Below, piece after piece: positions 1-10,639 of a stretch of DNA of 64,000 nt. Under the pieces are notes generated by a model, which did not search any database, was not told where the DNA came from, and saw nothing but the letters and a program-made list of their open reading frames with translations. The position numbers were made by a program, and so were the translations under genes. The stretch lies in NCBI GenBank assembly GCA_934047225.1, contig OW204012.1:5704001-5768000 (forward strand), read 5' to 3'. Within the stretch, counting starts at the first letter, position 1. Each line of letters opens with the position of its first letter. Source of the stretch: Ypsolopha sequella. Its lineage: Eukaryota; Arthropoda; Insecta; Lepidoptera; Ypsolophidae.

Positions 1-300
<300 letters not shown>

Positions 301-340
301 TTAAACCGGGATTCGAACCCGGGACTTCTCGCTTACTAAA

Positions 341-682
341 TAATAGTAGTTTATGCTACTAGGCGAAAAGGAATAAATTACAGAGTAATTTATTGCTCTT
401 ACGCCCGTGTATCATACTACGTTTTTCAATGCATAGTGTGAGGAAATAAAACAAATATAATCTTGTGAACTTTATAATATGATTGGCTTAAAAGGACTGT
501 ATCCAGAGTCGTTAAACAGTGGAAAAAAAAGTATAATATTTATGGTACACAGGAAAGGCTGCAGGTTAGCCAATCATGGTAAAAAAAAAATAATAATAAT
601 AAAGCCCTAGGGCAAAATAATCGACTTTCTGTTCGGTTTTGATGCATAAAAAGTGGGCCTTTACGAGCACTTGCATTGAAAA
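341..682 (-). mobile_element. Dispersed repeat family B, copy 1
   Basis: About 340 bp; in forward sense it starts TTTTCAATGCAxGTxCTCGT and ends GCATAAACTACTATTA. An internal inverted copy of the start (TGCATTGAAAA) suggests a foldback core. Seven copies are in the window. The flank at 300-335 carries a tRNA B-box-like GGTTCGAATCC (minus strand), probably a SINE scrap. Confidence 0.75.
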
Positions 683-906
683 GACATTTATTTCACCTAT
701 GGACTATGGTGGTTGGTGGTGGCTATGGGTATATTAAGTTTGTTTACGTAACCGACTTACCAACGATATCTGAGCGTGTTGAATCTGTTTATTTTAATAA
801 CCACACCATTAGATATTAAAAAATTTCCAGAACCATCGAGAAATATGCAGTTTTCCAGGATAAAAAGTATCCAGCTCCATCCTTTAGTTTAGCTTAATGC
901 TATACA

Positions 907-1527
907 GTGTGTCCCTCGTACAAGTGCACATCCGAAAGTGGGTGAAACTAGATCTAAATATATCGACAAAAAAAAAGAAAAAATTTTTTTTTGTTTTTTT
1001 TTTATCTTGAAAAAATACTCTACCTGGGTATCTTTGTATGGGACGCGAGCGCAGTGCCTTTGGTTAACCGCTCGTAGAAAATATTGTATTTATGATAGAA
1101 CGTTGTATTTTTTTTTTTTGTTAGAAATATAATGAAATAGGCAATGATAAATAGGAAAAAAAATATTGTAAAACGGGGACATTATTTTGAAAAAATTCAC
1201 TATTACTGAAAAAAAAAAGACGGAAAAATTAAAGAAATAATCTTTTAGGATATTATTTTTATGGTAATGGTAGTTGATTATGTTTTGTTTTTGATTTGGT
1301 ATGCAACGTCTATTCTTAAGGATTATAACAGTTTTATTTTCATTGCATTACTCGCGATATATCAAAAGTTATGACATATTTTATACATAGTCTCCATGGT
1401 AGGCAAACAAAATTTAAAAACGTAAATTTATAACACAAACATTTTCTAAAAAAAAATCATTTTTTTGTCGATAAAATAAGGTCTAGTTTCACCCCTTTTC
1501 GGATGTGCACTTGTACGAGGGACACAC
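907..1527. mobile_element. MITE family L (621 bp)
   Basis: The terminal repeat GTGTGTCCCTCGTACAAGTG continues for about 65 bp and is repeated inverted at 1527. The centre is AT-rich and non-coding. It lies in a WDR7 intron. Confidence 0.8.
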
Positions 1528-1531
1528 AAAA

Positions 1532-1690
1532 GCCGAATCTGAAGGCTTTAATTTTAGTTTTAGTGCTGTCAAAACTTAAAATTTTCCAAAGTAATTTAAC
1601 TTCTAACCCTAACAGTTATGGACTATATTGCAATGAAGAAAATTTAGTTTTGACAGCACTAAAACTAAAATTAAAGCCCTCAGAATCGGC
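1532..1690. mobile_element. Foldback MITE family E, copy 1
   Basis: 159 bp. Arms of about 60 bp begin GCCGATTCTGAAGGCTTTAA (here GCCGAATCTG) and carry TTTTAGTGCTGTCAAAACT. Confidence 0.85.
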
Positions 1691-1859
1691 TATACTGTAT
1701 ATTTCTAAACAAAATCAATACCAAGTGCTACTTGAAATCAGTTTAGTAATTTCAAATTATCAGTAGTTTAAAGAGTAACAAACAGACAGGCACCCTTTCG
1801 TATTTATATTATTATTAGTACGGATGTACAAGAGACAGGGCAACAAGAGATGTTCTCAC

Positions 1860-2005
1860 CAGCAGCCACCACCTTGTCCGGCAGCAGCACGCAATGTAAA
1901 GTGGCGAGCAGCGACCAGCCCTGTTTGATATGCGCCTGCTGCGCCGCCAGCTGTTCCTCTCTCTCCTCGTCACCGGCCCAGGAGGTGGAGCTGCGGGTTG
2001 ACGGC
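1860..2005 (-). CDS. WDR7: WDR7/Rabconnectin-3 beta homologue, exon D
   Basis: This 146-nt exon encodes PSTRSSTSWAGDEEREEQ and then AAQQAHIKQGWSLLATLHCV followed by LLPDKVVAA. The GWSxLAxxHCVxLPD block is diagnostic of WDR7. The acceptor is cccAG|GCCG at 2007-2006 and the donor G|GTGAGA at 1859-1858. It starts in phase 2, completing AGG from the AG that ends exon C, and ends with one base that completes GGC in exon E. The charged EEREEQLAAQQ stretch replaces the longer linker of the vertebrate protein. It is followed by a 1.68-kb intron (180-1859) that contains MITE families L, E and B. Confidence is high because both neighbours join in frame. Confidence 0.9.
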
Positions 2006-2498
2006 CTGGGATATATAATAAAAAAAAAATATATATATATATATAAACGTGTAACGGAAAGGTGTAACCATATTTAAGGAGGTAATTTAGGGAATAGTAC
2101 TAATGCTATTGGCATTTGTATTAACTCCAAAATCGAAACACACAACAAGATACACCGTCTGGAAGTTTTTTTTAACAAGGTATACAAACATTTCGTGTTA
2201 CAACACTATTCTATCAGCTGATGCATGTCAAGAAACTGTGCGCAAGAGACAGAAGGTCTACAACTTCATTTGCACGGTATTAACACCTTTTATCAAGTTC
2301 TAATACCCTAGTACAAACCTAAAGAGAATTCGAAATTGTTTCGCGTTTTTCAAGTAAATGGCTTAACAGCTGATGACAGATGCATGTCGATGTGCGCAAA
2401 AGAACTTAATTTGCACGATATTAACATCTTAACACGTTCTAATATCCTAGTACAGAATTAGAGAATTTGAAATTGTTTCGGGCTTTCCAAGTAATCGC

Positions 2499-2916
2499 TT
2501 AAGGGGCTCCACAATGCTAAACATTAGTTTTGCATTGGATTCAGTTCCGTCAATATAGGGTAAGATTTTGAAAAAATATGGTGTATTTTTTGACTCAAGA
2601 CAATTATAAATTACACTTTATAATTAAATATACTTTCAATCTTCTTTTAATTATAATACTTTTAAAAAAGCATGAATTTCATAAAAAAAAGCGATTCAGT
2701 TTCCATATTTCAGAACATATTGAAAGGAAACTAACACATGCAGATACGTACTAGAAAAAAACATCTTTATTACATAGAGAAATTATAGTTAATGTCCTAA
2801 TGTAGACGCGTTTTTAAAATAACTGAAGTTTTGCGTGCGCGGCATCTGATTAGAGCAGGCAGTTAAAAAACAAAAGCGTTAGCAGGACTTAACTTTAGCG
2901 TTGTGCAGCCCCTTAA
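2499..2916 (-). mobile_element. TTAA-type MITE family T, copy 1
   Basis: Bounded by TTAA on both sides, with ends GGGGCTCCACAATGCTAAAC and (inverted) GGGGCTGCACAACGCTAAAG. Nested in the 4.4-kb transposon. Confidence 0.8.
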
Positions 2917-2919
2917 CAG

Positions 2920-3180
2920 AAAAACTCACGTCTGTCTCCCAGAGGGATAGGAAGAGGCTACAGATTTCTATCTGCTACGATCCTGACGCACCTCTTTAAA
3001 ATCCAAAAATCAAGTTCTTCTATTCCGGGTAAGTTTGAGATTGCCCTTCTTCAGTAAGTCGCCAATTTGGTCAGCATACGTTCTTCTAGAGCAGCCTGGT
3101 CAAGCTGTACCTTGCACTTGTGCACCATACATTAACTTTCGTCACCATACTTTCATTCATCGTTTTTACCACCAAAGTAT
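2920..3180 (-). pseudogene. LINE ORF2 C-terminal fragment, heavily mutated
   Basis: DNA-level match to 63100-63400 on the minus strand (MNESMVTK, GAAGAACGTATGCTGACCAA) with several stops. Inside the 4.4-kb transposon. Confidence 0.65.
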
Positions 3181-3181
3181 C

Positions 3182-3300
3182 CCTTTTTAGGGTTCCGTAC
3201 CCAAAGGGTAACCAACGGGACCCTATTACTAAGAATCTGCTGTTGTATTCTAGTCACTGCCATCTCGTTTCAGGCCGCAACGATCCCGTATGTCGATATT
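3182..3300 (+). mobile_element. Dispersed repeat family C, 5' fragment
   Basis: TTTTTAGGGTTCCGTACCCA then ACTAAGAATCTGCTGTTG; the rest is lost. Inside the 4.4-kb transposon. Confidence 0.6.
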
Positions 3301-3560
3301 TTTCATGTCGATATGTCGATATAGCAATGAACTATTTTTAAATAGCATAGTTTTTATAGACAACGTCTTAGATGAGCTAAAACTTTAACGTATGCCGAAA
3401 TAGGCTGTTTTTAGCAAAAGTTTCAATATTATTTTAAAGAATTATTTTAAAGAAAAGTTGATAAAATTGACATTATTTATTGAGGTATTATTTTCTCCTA
3501 TTTTGGTCTCCGCAATCGCGCGGTCGTCGTAACAGCCAGTCTTTGACAGGAGTATAAGTC

Positions 3561-4000
3561 TTAAAGGGCTTGGTATCGCCAAATGGGTACTTTCTAAAGG
3601 CTACTCCTCGTTTATGGCCGAACCAAAACAATAAAAAAAAAATTGTATGAATTATCAACTCTAACAAAACTTATGCAACATATTTCTTTTTCATACCACC
3701 AAAACTTGTTTAAGAAAAAAATTTCAACCGAATGTTGTTCTTTGGCTTGAATTCCCTACAGTGCTCCTAAACGACTTGGTCGATTTAATTTATGTATGCT
3801 TTGTTTAATAGATACACTTGAGAGCTATACACATAACATAATGACTATTCAAGCGAAAATCCAGGTCCATGTGAAAAGTATTATTTTCTCCTATTTCGCC
3901 CTATCAAGGACGCAGCGAGCGTCGGCGGCGTCGTAACAGTCACTGTGCATTGCGCGCTGATTTGAACGTTATTTCAATGTCGTTGGTGACACTAATCGCC
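3561..4000 (+). mobile_element. TTAA-type repeat family O, copy 1
   Basis: Starts TTAAAGGGCTTGGTATCGCC and ends AATCGCC|TTAA. Shares the CCAAATGGGTACTTTCTAAA and GGACGCAGCGAGCGTCG motifs with the other copies. Confidence 0.7.
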
Positions 4001-4399
4001 TTAAGAGGCTGTACAATGCTAAAATTCAGTTCTGCTCTAACGCTTTTGTTTATTAAAAGTCTATCATGCTCTAATCAGATGCCGCGCACGCAAAACTTCA
4101 GTTATTTTGAAATCATATTTCTTTGTGTAATAAAGATGTTTTTTTCTAGTTAGTACCTGCGTGTGTTGTTTTCGTTTCAATCGGTTATGAAATATGAAAA
4201 CTGAATCACTTTTTTCGTGCAATTGATGTTTTTTTAAGAAATATAATTAAAAGGAGATTGAAAGTATTTATAAAGTGTAATTACTTAATAATTGTCTTGA
4301 GTCAAAAAACAGGCCATATTTTTTAAAAATGTTTACCATCTACAATGACGGAACTGAATCCAGTGCAAAACTGATGTTTAGCATTGTGGAGCCCCTTAA
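4001..4399 (+). mobile_element. TTAA-type MITE family T, copy 2
   Basis: TTAA-bounded, with ends GAGGCTGTACAATGC and GGGGCTCCACAATGC. It directly abuts repeat O1, sharing the TTAA at 4001. Ends 455 bp before the transposase start. Confidence 0.8.
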
Positions 4400-4853
4400 A
4401 CCACACATACTCTGTATGGAACACATTTCCACTGGATTCACTAAAACTGAAACCCTAGTTGCAAATTGTCATTAGTACATATCAGCCATTACGCCCGTGA
4501 GTGACACATTTTTATGTGATTTATGTTATTTTCTTAACCAATGACACATAAGGATACCTCTCATTGGCTGAGACAATTACCTGAAGGGCATTTGAAGGAC
4601 AAACCATCATACCTCATCTATTGCATATCGACGCAAGGAATTAAAACATTCAGGACTTTATTTATAATGTAATAAGGTTTCCTTTTTATTTACAATCCTG
4701 AAACAATTATGCGAAAACTACTAGGACAGTAGACACTGTGCATGCAAACATATTCCCGATAATCCCGATGCATATTTTTAATTTGGTCATCAGTCGCGTT
4801 CTACTATCCTTTCAAGTGCATCGTGATACTTAATCAATTTCCGTGAAAAAAAA
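4400..4853. other. Non-coding left part of the transposase region
   Basis: AT-rich, no inverted match to the 3' side; presumed transposase leader. Confidence 0.4.
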
Positions 4854-5957
4854 ATGGTCTTTCTAACCAACAACGAATATTACGACATGATTTTGTGTGT
4901 TGGTGCAGCGGATGGTAGTCTGCGATATGCTCGCGAACTATACTTTGAGCGATTTGTTGATGGCAGACCAGAACATAATCGTCGGCAGCTTCCATCACCG
5001 GGGGTCTTCAGGAAAATGGTGAATAGGCTGCATTCTACTGGCTCGTTTCGTGGTCTCAGGCCAGAAGGCCGTCCGGGAAATCGTGACCCCGCCTTTGAAG
5101 AAGCAGTGCTGGAGCACTTTGAAGAAAACCCTAGGACGAGCACCCGTCGCGCTGCAGCAGCTCTAGGAGCCAATAACAACATGCAGGTGTGGCGTGTGCT
5201 CCATGACGACGGGCAACATCCGTACCACTTCCGGCGTACACAGGAGCTGACACCTGCCGACTACGCGCCTCGAGTGTTGTTCTGCGAGTGGTACCGAAAT
5301 CAGGTAGAAGCGTCACCTGATTTTGGTTCAACGGTGTTGTGGACGGATGAGGCATCTTTCCCTAGAGCCGGAATCAGCAACGTTCACAACGAACATGTGT
5401 GGAATCACAACAATCCACACGTGTCGTCAGAATCTAAGTTCCAGCACCAGTGGCGCATTAACGTGTGGGCTGGAATCGTTGGAGACACAGTAATTGGACC
5501 TGTTATGTTGCCTCCAAACTTAAATGGTGAAAATTATCTACAATTTTTAACCGGTACGCTGGAAGATCAGCTAATGGGTATGCCAGTTGCAACCTACCTG
5601 GATCTCGTGATGGGAGGTCGAATGACGTTCCAGCACGACGGAGCACCAGCGCACTTTGCGCTGAACGTCCGCGCCTACTTGAACCAACGATTCCCTCGGT
5701 GGATAGGACGAAGTGGACCAGTTGCCTGGCCGGCGCGTTCCCCTGACCTTACACCGTTGGATTTTTTTCTTTGGGGCCATATTAAAAACATTGTGTACGC
5801 CATCGATTGCCCGACCCGAGAAGAGATGGTGGAGCGCATACGAGCCGCCTTTAGGATGGTGACACCAGAGATGTTGAGGAATGTGCGGGCATCCACGTAC
5901 CGGCGAACCGCCTTAGCTATTCAGCACGAAGGCCGACATTTTGAGCCATATTTGTAA
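4854..5957 (+). CDS. DDE transposase, Tc1/mariner/IS630 group, 367 aa, intact
   Basis: This enzyme would cut and paste its element at TA sites. Residues 1-70 form an N-terminal helix-turn-helix of the type annotated DUF4817 in insects (..FRKMVNRLHSTGSF). Residues 95-119 (TSTRRAAAALG..VWRVL) form a second. The catalytic core has D165 in LWTDEASF, D262 in FQHDGAPAHF and D303 in SPDLTPLDFFLWGHI. Forty residues separate the last two acidic residues; from memory, relatives have 41 (DD41D, as in rosa-type elements). The usual WAGIVGDxxIGP and GGRHFE-like tail (GRHFEPYL) are present. There is no stop or frameshift, and ATG 4854 follows an A-rich tract that fits a start context. Codon use is GC-richer than the flanks. 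Intactness suggests recent activity. Confidence 0.92.
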   Translation: MVFLTNNEYYDMILCVGAADGSLRYARELYFERFVDGRPEHNRRQLPSPGVFRKMVNRLHSTGSFRGLRPEGRPGNRDPAFEEAVLEHFEENPRTSTRRAAAALGANNNMQVWRVLHDDGQHPYHFRRTQELTPADYAPRVLFCEWYRNQVEASPDFGSTVLWTDEASFPRAGISNVHNEHVWNHNNPHVSSESKFQHQWRINVWAGIVGDTVIGPVMLPPNLNGENYLQFLTGTLEDQLMGMPVATYLDLVMGGRMTFQHDGAPAHFALNVRAYLNQRFPRWIGRSGPVAWPARSPDLTPLDFFLWGHIKNIVYAIDCPTREEMVERIRAAFRMVTPEMLRNVRASTYRRTALAIQHEGRHFEPYL

Positions 5958-6468
5958 AAATGTAGTGAGTGACGATGATTTTGTTGTCATCAATGTGATG
6001 TAAAAAGTGCCGCAAAATTCAAATTATTTGAGTACCAAGTCGTGATTTGAATAACAGTGACAGTTTTGAATATTGAACCTAATAATAAGTGCAAAAGGAT
6101 CGAATTTTTGGCGTCGAGCTTAGACAACGCCGCTTCTTTGACATTTGCCGCTTTCCTTTGACTTAGCGGCGCGGTGTACACCTGCGCCGGCAGGACTCGC
6201 TCGCGTCGCAGTACCAGGCGCGCAGGAGCACAGAGAGCTATGTAAGTAAACCGAGTTCACGGGTCACGACCCCGCTAGTGATGCGACATGTTTGTTTACG
6301 TTTTGAAATGATTACAAAAAGTAATTTTTAAAATTGTATGGAAATTTAATTTAGCGCAGATCCACCTGAAAATTTGTATACAAGATCGTCAACATGTGTA
6401 GTATTGAACCCTGAAATATGGTTACACCTTTCCGTTACACGTTGTATATATATATATATATATATATA

Positions 6469-7005
6469 CTGGTGGACATAAAAATTGACTCAAGCATTGT
6501 TGTCCTACATTCAAGGGAATAACAATCATATAAACATAAACATTTGAAATATATATATCATTTTAAAGGTATAGGCCTCCACCTTTGAATAAATGCATTT
6601 TGGTTTAAAAGTGTTCGCTATACAGGACGTGAAATTAATTTTATTAATTAAAAACTTATTAGGTCAATGAAGAACCGGCTGCAAGCAGTTATAAGGGATA
6701 GAGGGGGGAACACGAAGTACTAATGTTAAACTTAATTAATGAATAAATGAGTGATTTTGTAAAAGAAGGTTTTTTGTTTAAATTTTTCGCTATTTGATTA
6801 TTTCCATATTTATTAATTCATCACTTGAAAAAAATTACAGCCTGTATAGCAAATACTTTAAGACAAAAATGCATTTAATCAAAGGTGGAGGCCTATACCT
6901 TTAAAATGATATGTTATATATTTCATATGATTATGTTTGTATGATTGGGTTATTTCCTTAAATGTAGAACAACAATGCTTGAGTCGATTTTTATGTCCAC
7001 CAGTG
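6469..7005. mobile_element. Long-TIR MITE (537 bp), Tc1-like ends
   Basis: Arms of about 160 bp begin CTGGTGGACATAAAAATTGA and include TATAGGCCTCCACCTTTGA. Both borders are TA. Inserted in the TA tract just beyond the right end of the 4.4-kb transposon. Confidence 0.85.
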
Positions 7006-7303
7006 TATATACAGGGTGTAATCGTTAAGTGTGACCAGGCGATTATTCCGTAACTATTAAAGATATCAAAACAAATTAAACTGATATCGAAAGCACGTTA
7101 CCTAATCAGTAAAATGACATCAATAACTTTTTGAAAATTAAACGAGAAGTATCCAAAGTTTTGACATATGTCTTTGTTTGTGGATTAGGGATTTCATTTT
7201 CGTAAAAGTACTTCTCGCTATTTCGATTCTAACACGGATGTCATGTCTATAGATGCAAGAAATTGCCATGACGCGACAGCGAACGCAAGCTTGAGTATCT
7301 CAC

Positions 7304-7450
7304 CTGTGCAGCCGCCGGGCGACTTCTTGCTCCGGTATGAAGGTGGCGTTACTCATCGACATCAGGGTGTTGGCGAGCGCCACGATGGACAGCAGATGGT
7401 TCGTCGTGAGTGTCGTGCTCAGCTCCCAGTGGAGGCGGGACGAGAACATC
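7304..7450 (-). CDS. WDR7: WDR7/Rabconnectin-3 beta homologue, exon C
   Basis: This 147-nt exon encodes MFSSRLHWELSTTLTTNHLL and then SIVALANTLMSMSNATFIPE, ending ARRLH plus two bases. HWELS..xTTxHLLSIxxLANTLMSMxNATFI is the strongest WDR7 signature in the window. The acceptor is tttcttccAG|GATG at 7452-7451 and the donor cacAG|GTGAGA at 7303-7302. The ATG at the exon start is internal, not an initiator: the preceding G completes AGG with exon B. The following intron (2006-7303) is 5.3 kb and is filled mostly by one nested transposon. Confidence 0.92.
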
Positions 7451-7871
7451 CTGGAAGAAAGAAGAGGCATTAATCTCAAGAACTGGATCTTAGCTTGAAA
7501 CGACACTTTAGCTACAACAGGATTGTATTTGTATTTTAGTTGATTCGAAGCTTCAGATCAGAATATACCGGATGTAAATGGAAAAGAGGAATCTTTAAAT
7601 GAAACTATATCATTTACTGATGAATGAATAATGACTGATCATACTTTACAACTTTCTCGAAGAAAAGCAACAGCGCAAATAAAAAATATTAGACCTGCCC
7701 TGCCCATACCAAATTCAAAGTTACTATAACGCAAAGTGAATATTTTTTCTCACTGCGCAGTTTTTGTTTGTTTGACAAAATTGTAGATCAGATTGAATCA
7801 GATCAGAATGAAAATTGATCAGATGGTTCCATTGACACGTGTCACAACCATTGGCATTGTAGAATAAAATA

Positions 7872-9022
7872 AACTTTTAACAAAAAAATAGCAACCGACT
7901 TCAATAGTAACAGCAGTCATTCACTAAAAAGTTAATAATAATTCTATAAAGACCGATGGTACCGAAGCAACACTTTTGCCGACTTCTTTCTTCCTGAAAC
8001 GTTATGTTATCTAGAAGTCGGCGTTCTTATATTGGTTTTTATGTTGCTATATCGTAGGAAATACGCCGACTTCTAGATAACATAATGTTTCAGGAAGAAA
8101 GAAGTCAGCAAAAGTGTTGCTTCGGTACCATCGGTCTTTATAGAATTATTATTAACTTTTTAGGGAATGACTGCTGTTACTATTGAAGTCGGTTGCTATT
8201 TTTTTGTTAAAAGTTTATTTTATTTCACATTTTTTAGTGTTGCTGGGTTAAATTGTGAAGTATGGGTAGTTCTTGCAAACGTAGTGTTAATATGAAACGA
8301 AGTTCAAGTGAGTATAAGTAGCTATGTTTAAGTAGCTTCCTGCTATCAGCACCCTAATACAACATGATTACCGCAATCTCGAGTTATGTGCTGTCATTTG
8401 TTAAAGAGTTCTACGGTGATGAAGCCAAGATCGAAGGTCAGGTGGGTACACTGGCAATTTTCAAGCAATGCCCTGCAATGAGCACCCTAACACAAACTGA
8501 TTGCCGCAATCCAAAGTTATGTGCTGTCATCCGTTGAGGATTTCTATGGTGATGAAGCCAGGATCGAAGGTCAGGTGGGTATTCTGGTAATCTCCAAGTA
8601 ATACCCTTGAATTAGCACCCTAACGCAGTGATAGCCGCAATCTCGAGTTATGTGCTCTGATCCGTTGAGGAGTTCTATGGTGAATATGGTGATGAAGCCA
8701 GGATCGAAGGTCAGGTGGAAGAATGTCAATTTTCAAGTAATACCTTGTAATCAACACCCAGGTACAAAGCGATTACCTCAATTTCGTCAGGTATGCTGTC
8801 ATTTTCTGAGGAGTTCCACTGCCTATCTCTGAAGACCTTCATCAGATCATGACCAAACCTAAAATGGGACCTACCTGGAAATACACTCTTTCAAACAAAA
8901 AAAGAATTGTTCAAATCGGTTCAGAAATGAAGGAGTTATGGAGTAACAACGCCAAAAAAAAAAAAAAAAAAAAACATACAGTCGAATTGAGAACCGCCTC
9001 CTTTTTGAAGTCGGTTAAAAAA
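7872..9022 (+). mobile_element. Composite dispersed repeat family F, copy 1 (1.15 kb)
   Basis: Begins with a foldback (7872-8222) whose long arms carry AACCGACTTCAATAGTAAC and a shared inner stem. A non-foldback body follows, with three diverged GTGATGAAGCCAxGATCGAA modules, a poly-A run and the end GAACCGCCTCCTTTTTGAAG then TCGG. From memory this terminal motif is very common in Lepidoptera. Lies in the WDR7 intron next to exon B. Confidence 0.75.
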
Positions 9023-9071
9023 GGGCCCGAGTGCGAACCCTGGCGTACACCAGGTAAGCTGTTCCACCCAC

Positions 9072-9232
9072 CTAGTCAACTTGTCTTCCAGCAGCAACTG
9101 CGTGGGTAGCTTGGAGACCAGCGCTGGATCTTCCACCTTATCGCATGCATCGAGCCAGCTGGCGCCAAGCCGAGTAGGCAGTTGTACCGCCATGTGTCCG
9201 TGGCGGGATACCACGCCGAAGCATACCGGCAC
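9072..9232 (-). CDS. WDR7: WDR7/Rabconnectin-3 beta homologue, exon B
   Basis: This 161-nt exon encodes VPVCFGVVSRHGHMAVQLPT, then RLGASWLDACDKVEDPALV, and ends LLEDKLT plus AG. It corresponds to the vertebrate CPISFGLLSRGGHMSLMLP region, with a variable linker before the conserved TR-x-F junction. The acceptor is ttttttttcAG|GTGCC at 9234-9233 and the donor ctAG|GTGGGT at 9071-9070. The donor lies only about 50 bp from the end of repeat F1 (7872-9022), so that insertion almost reached the splice site. Confidence 0.9.
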
Positions 9233-9619
9233 CTGAAAAAAAAACATGAAAATAAATCAATAATAATTAACAGATTTGATGGATGATTCTTGATTAGGGT
9301 TGCCAGACCCAAATAAAGAAAAGCCGGACGCAGATTCATATTTAGCCGAACATTTAGCACTGAAAGCCTGACACACTGTTATTGAGCAAAATAAAATAAA
9401 AAATAAAATATATCACTGTTATTCATTTGACCCTACTCTTAATTATTTGTTATTATGAACCACATTTTGTTATTGTTAAAGTAATTTGTGACTTCCTTAC
9501 ATTGAAAGTAACTAAAAAAATTATAACTGAATTAAATAGCTAGTAATTTTCATGCTCATTCTTTTATAACTATGTAAGCAATTGTATGTAATGAAATAAA
9601 TAAATAAATTATTTCTTAC

Positions 9620-9789
9620 CATAGGTCTCAAAAGTCCCAGCTTGGACTCGCAAACTCTATCCAGATCCGGATCCAGGCCCCAAGCGTGGAGGAGAGACAG
9701 GAGGATCTGAGCAATCTCCATGGTGTGCGGGGGGTCCGCCAGGGTGACATCCTTAGGCCGGCTGCGCTTGCTGCCTTGCCCGGCTTGGT
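9620..9789 (-). CDS. WDR7: WDR7/Rabconnectin-3 beta homologue, exon A (most 5' exon seen)
   Basis: This 170-nt exon encodes QAGQGSKRSRPKDVTLADPP, then HTMEIAQILLSLLHAWGL and DPDLDRVCESKLGLLRPM. LLHAWGLxxxLDxxCxxKLGxLxP is the WDR7 block upstream of SFGLLSRGGHM. The acceptor is gcttcAG|ACC at 9791-9790 and the donor atG|GTAAGA at 9619-9618. It begins in phase 1, so at least one more upstream exon exists. I could not find that exon or the WD40-repeat exons at higher coordinates. They may lie beyond the window or be too short to see by eye. Confidence 0.88.
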
Positions 9790-10290
9790 CTGAAGCAAAT
9801 GGAAATTACAAGCTTAGAAAAGTTCAGAGCTTTTTCAAAGACTTATTCAGATATTTGTCGTACAACTTTAGGAGTAACATTTTATTGTATATTTTTTTCT
9901 ATTTATTCTCATTAAGGCCCAGTATCAAGCTAAGCTGCCGTCCTGCACCAACGCTTTTGTTTTTGAATTGTCTATCCTGCTCTAATCAACTGCCGCGTCC
10001 GCAAAACATCAGTTATTTTGAATTTGCGGCTACATTGGGAAATCTAATTAATATTCCTTCTACAAATGTCTTAAATCGTGTACGTTGAAATTTCTCGCAA
10101 AGTTTGAGATTTTTTTAGCTTTAAAAATACATGTCATTGACGCCATGTCAATAGAGATGTGATGTCTTGGCCGTAGCTACAGGTTTATGCGCCGCCCTCT
10201 TTTTGCATGTGTTCTATTAGTTTGCGTGAGAAGTATGAGTTCTTGTGCCGTACTTTTTATTTATTTTATTTATTTTTATTTATTTATTTG
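9790..10290. other. Presumed WDR7 intron sequence upstream of exon A
   Basis: Contains only the decayed T fragment (9912-10045) and AT-rich spacer. Confidence 0.4.
9912..10045 (+). mobile_element. TTAA-type MITE family T, decayed fragment
   Basis: TTAAGGCCCAGTATCAAGCT, CGCTTTTGT and CAACTGCCGCGTCCGCAAAA match the left part of copy 2 with many differences. No right end is visible. Confidence 0.5.
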
Positions 10291-10414
10291 GTCTACCAAC
10301 AGATGATACACTTAACAACATACATATAATCTAGCGTACAGTAGGAATAGAGTGTAACTCCAATTATAGGTAAACACTGCATGCAATAAAAATGAGAGGA
10401 GTGACGTGTGACGC

Positions 10415-10477
10415 AGGTTGGCGGAAGCAGAGACGCACCCGTCTCGGCTCTGGAGACGTCTCGTCCTCCGCCAACCA
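10415..10477. repeat. Short foldback (63 bp)
   Basis: GGTTGGCGGAxxxAGAGACG pairs with CGTCTCxxxTCCGCCAACC around a GC-rich loop. Confidence 0.6.
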
Positions 10478-10639
10478 GTGCTGCTCGTTTAAACATTAAT
10501 TATTTATATATATATATATATATATATGTAACCAATTTTAATATGTACATATGTAAATTTTATATAATGAAATAATATATATATATGTGTTTAATAAACA
10601 AGAGCAAACTTATAATTAATATACATTTACATTATAATT

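Larger units (their letters stand above)
2046..6444 (+). mobile_element. Tc1/mariner-group DNA transposon, 4.4 kb, intact transposase (family A, full length)
   Basis: The left end at 2046 and the inverted right end at 6444 share at least 29 bases beginning ACGTGTAACGGAAAGGTG. Both abut TATATA tracts, fitting a TA target. Inside are the transposase (4854-5957) and nested later insertions: T1 (2499-2916), a LINE relic (2920-3180), a fragment of repeat C (3182-3300), O1 (3561-4000) and T2 (4001-4399). The same TIR, with A for G at one site, bounds 237- and 263-bp MITEs elsewhere in the window. The element lies in the 5.3-kb WDR7 intron. Confidence 0.7.

Noticed and set aside
5131..5896. Minus-strand ORFs opposite the transposase
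   Set aside because: They are shadows of the GC-rich transposase frame with no protein-like motifs.
6160..6241. GC-rich minus-strand segment as an extra WDR7 exon between exons C and D
   Set aside because: Exons C and D join in phase without it, and a 56-nt insert with these splice sites would shift the frame.
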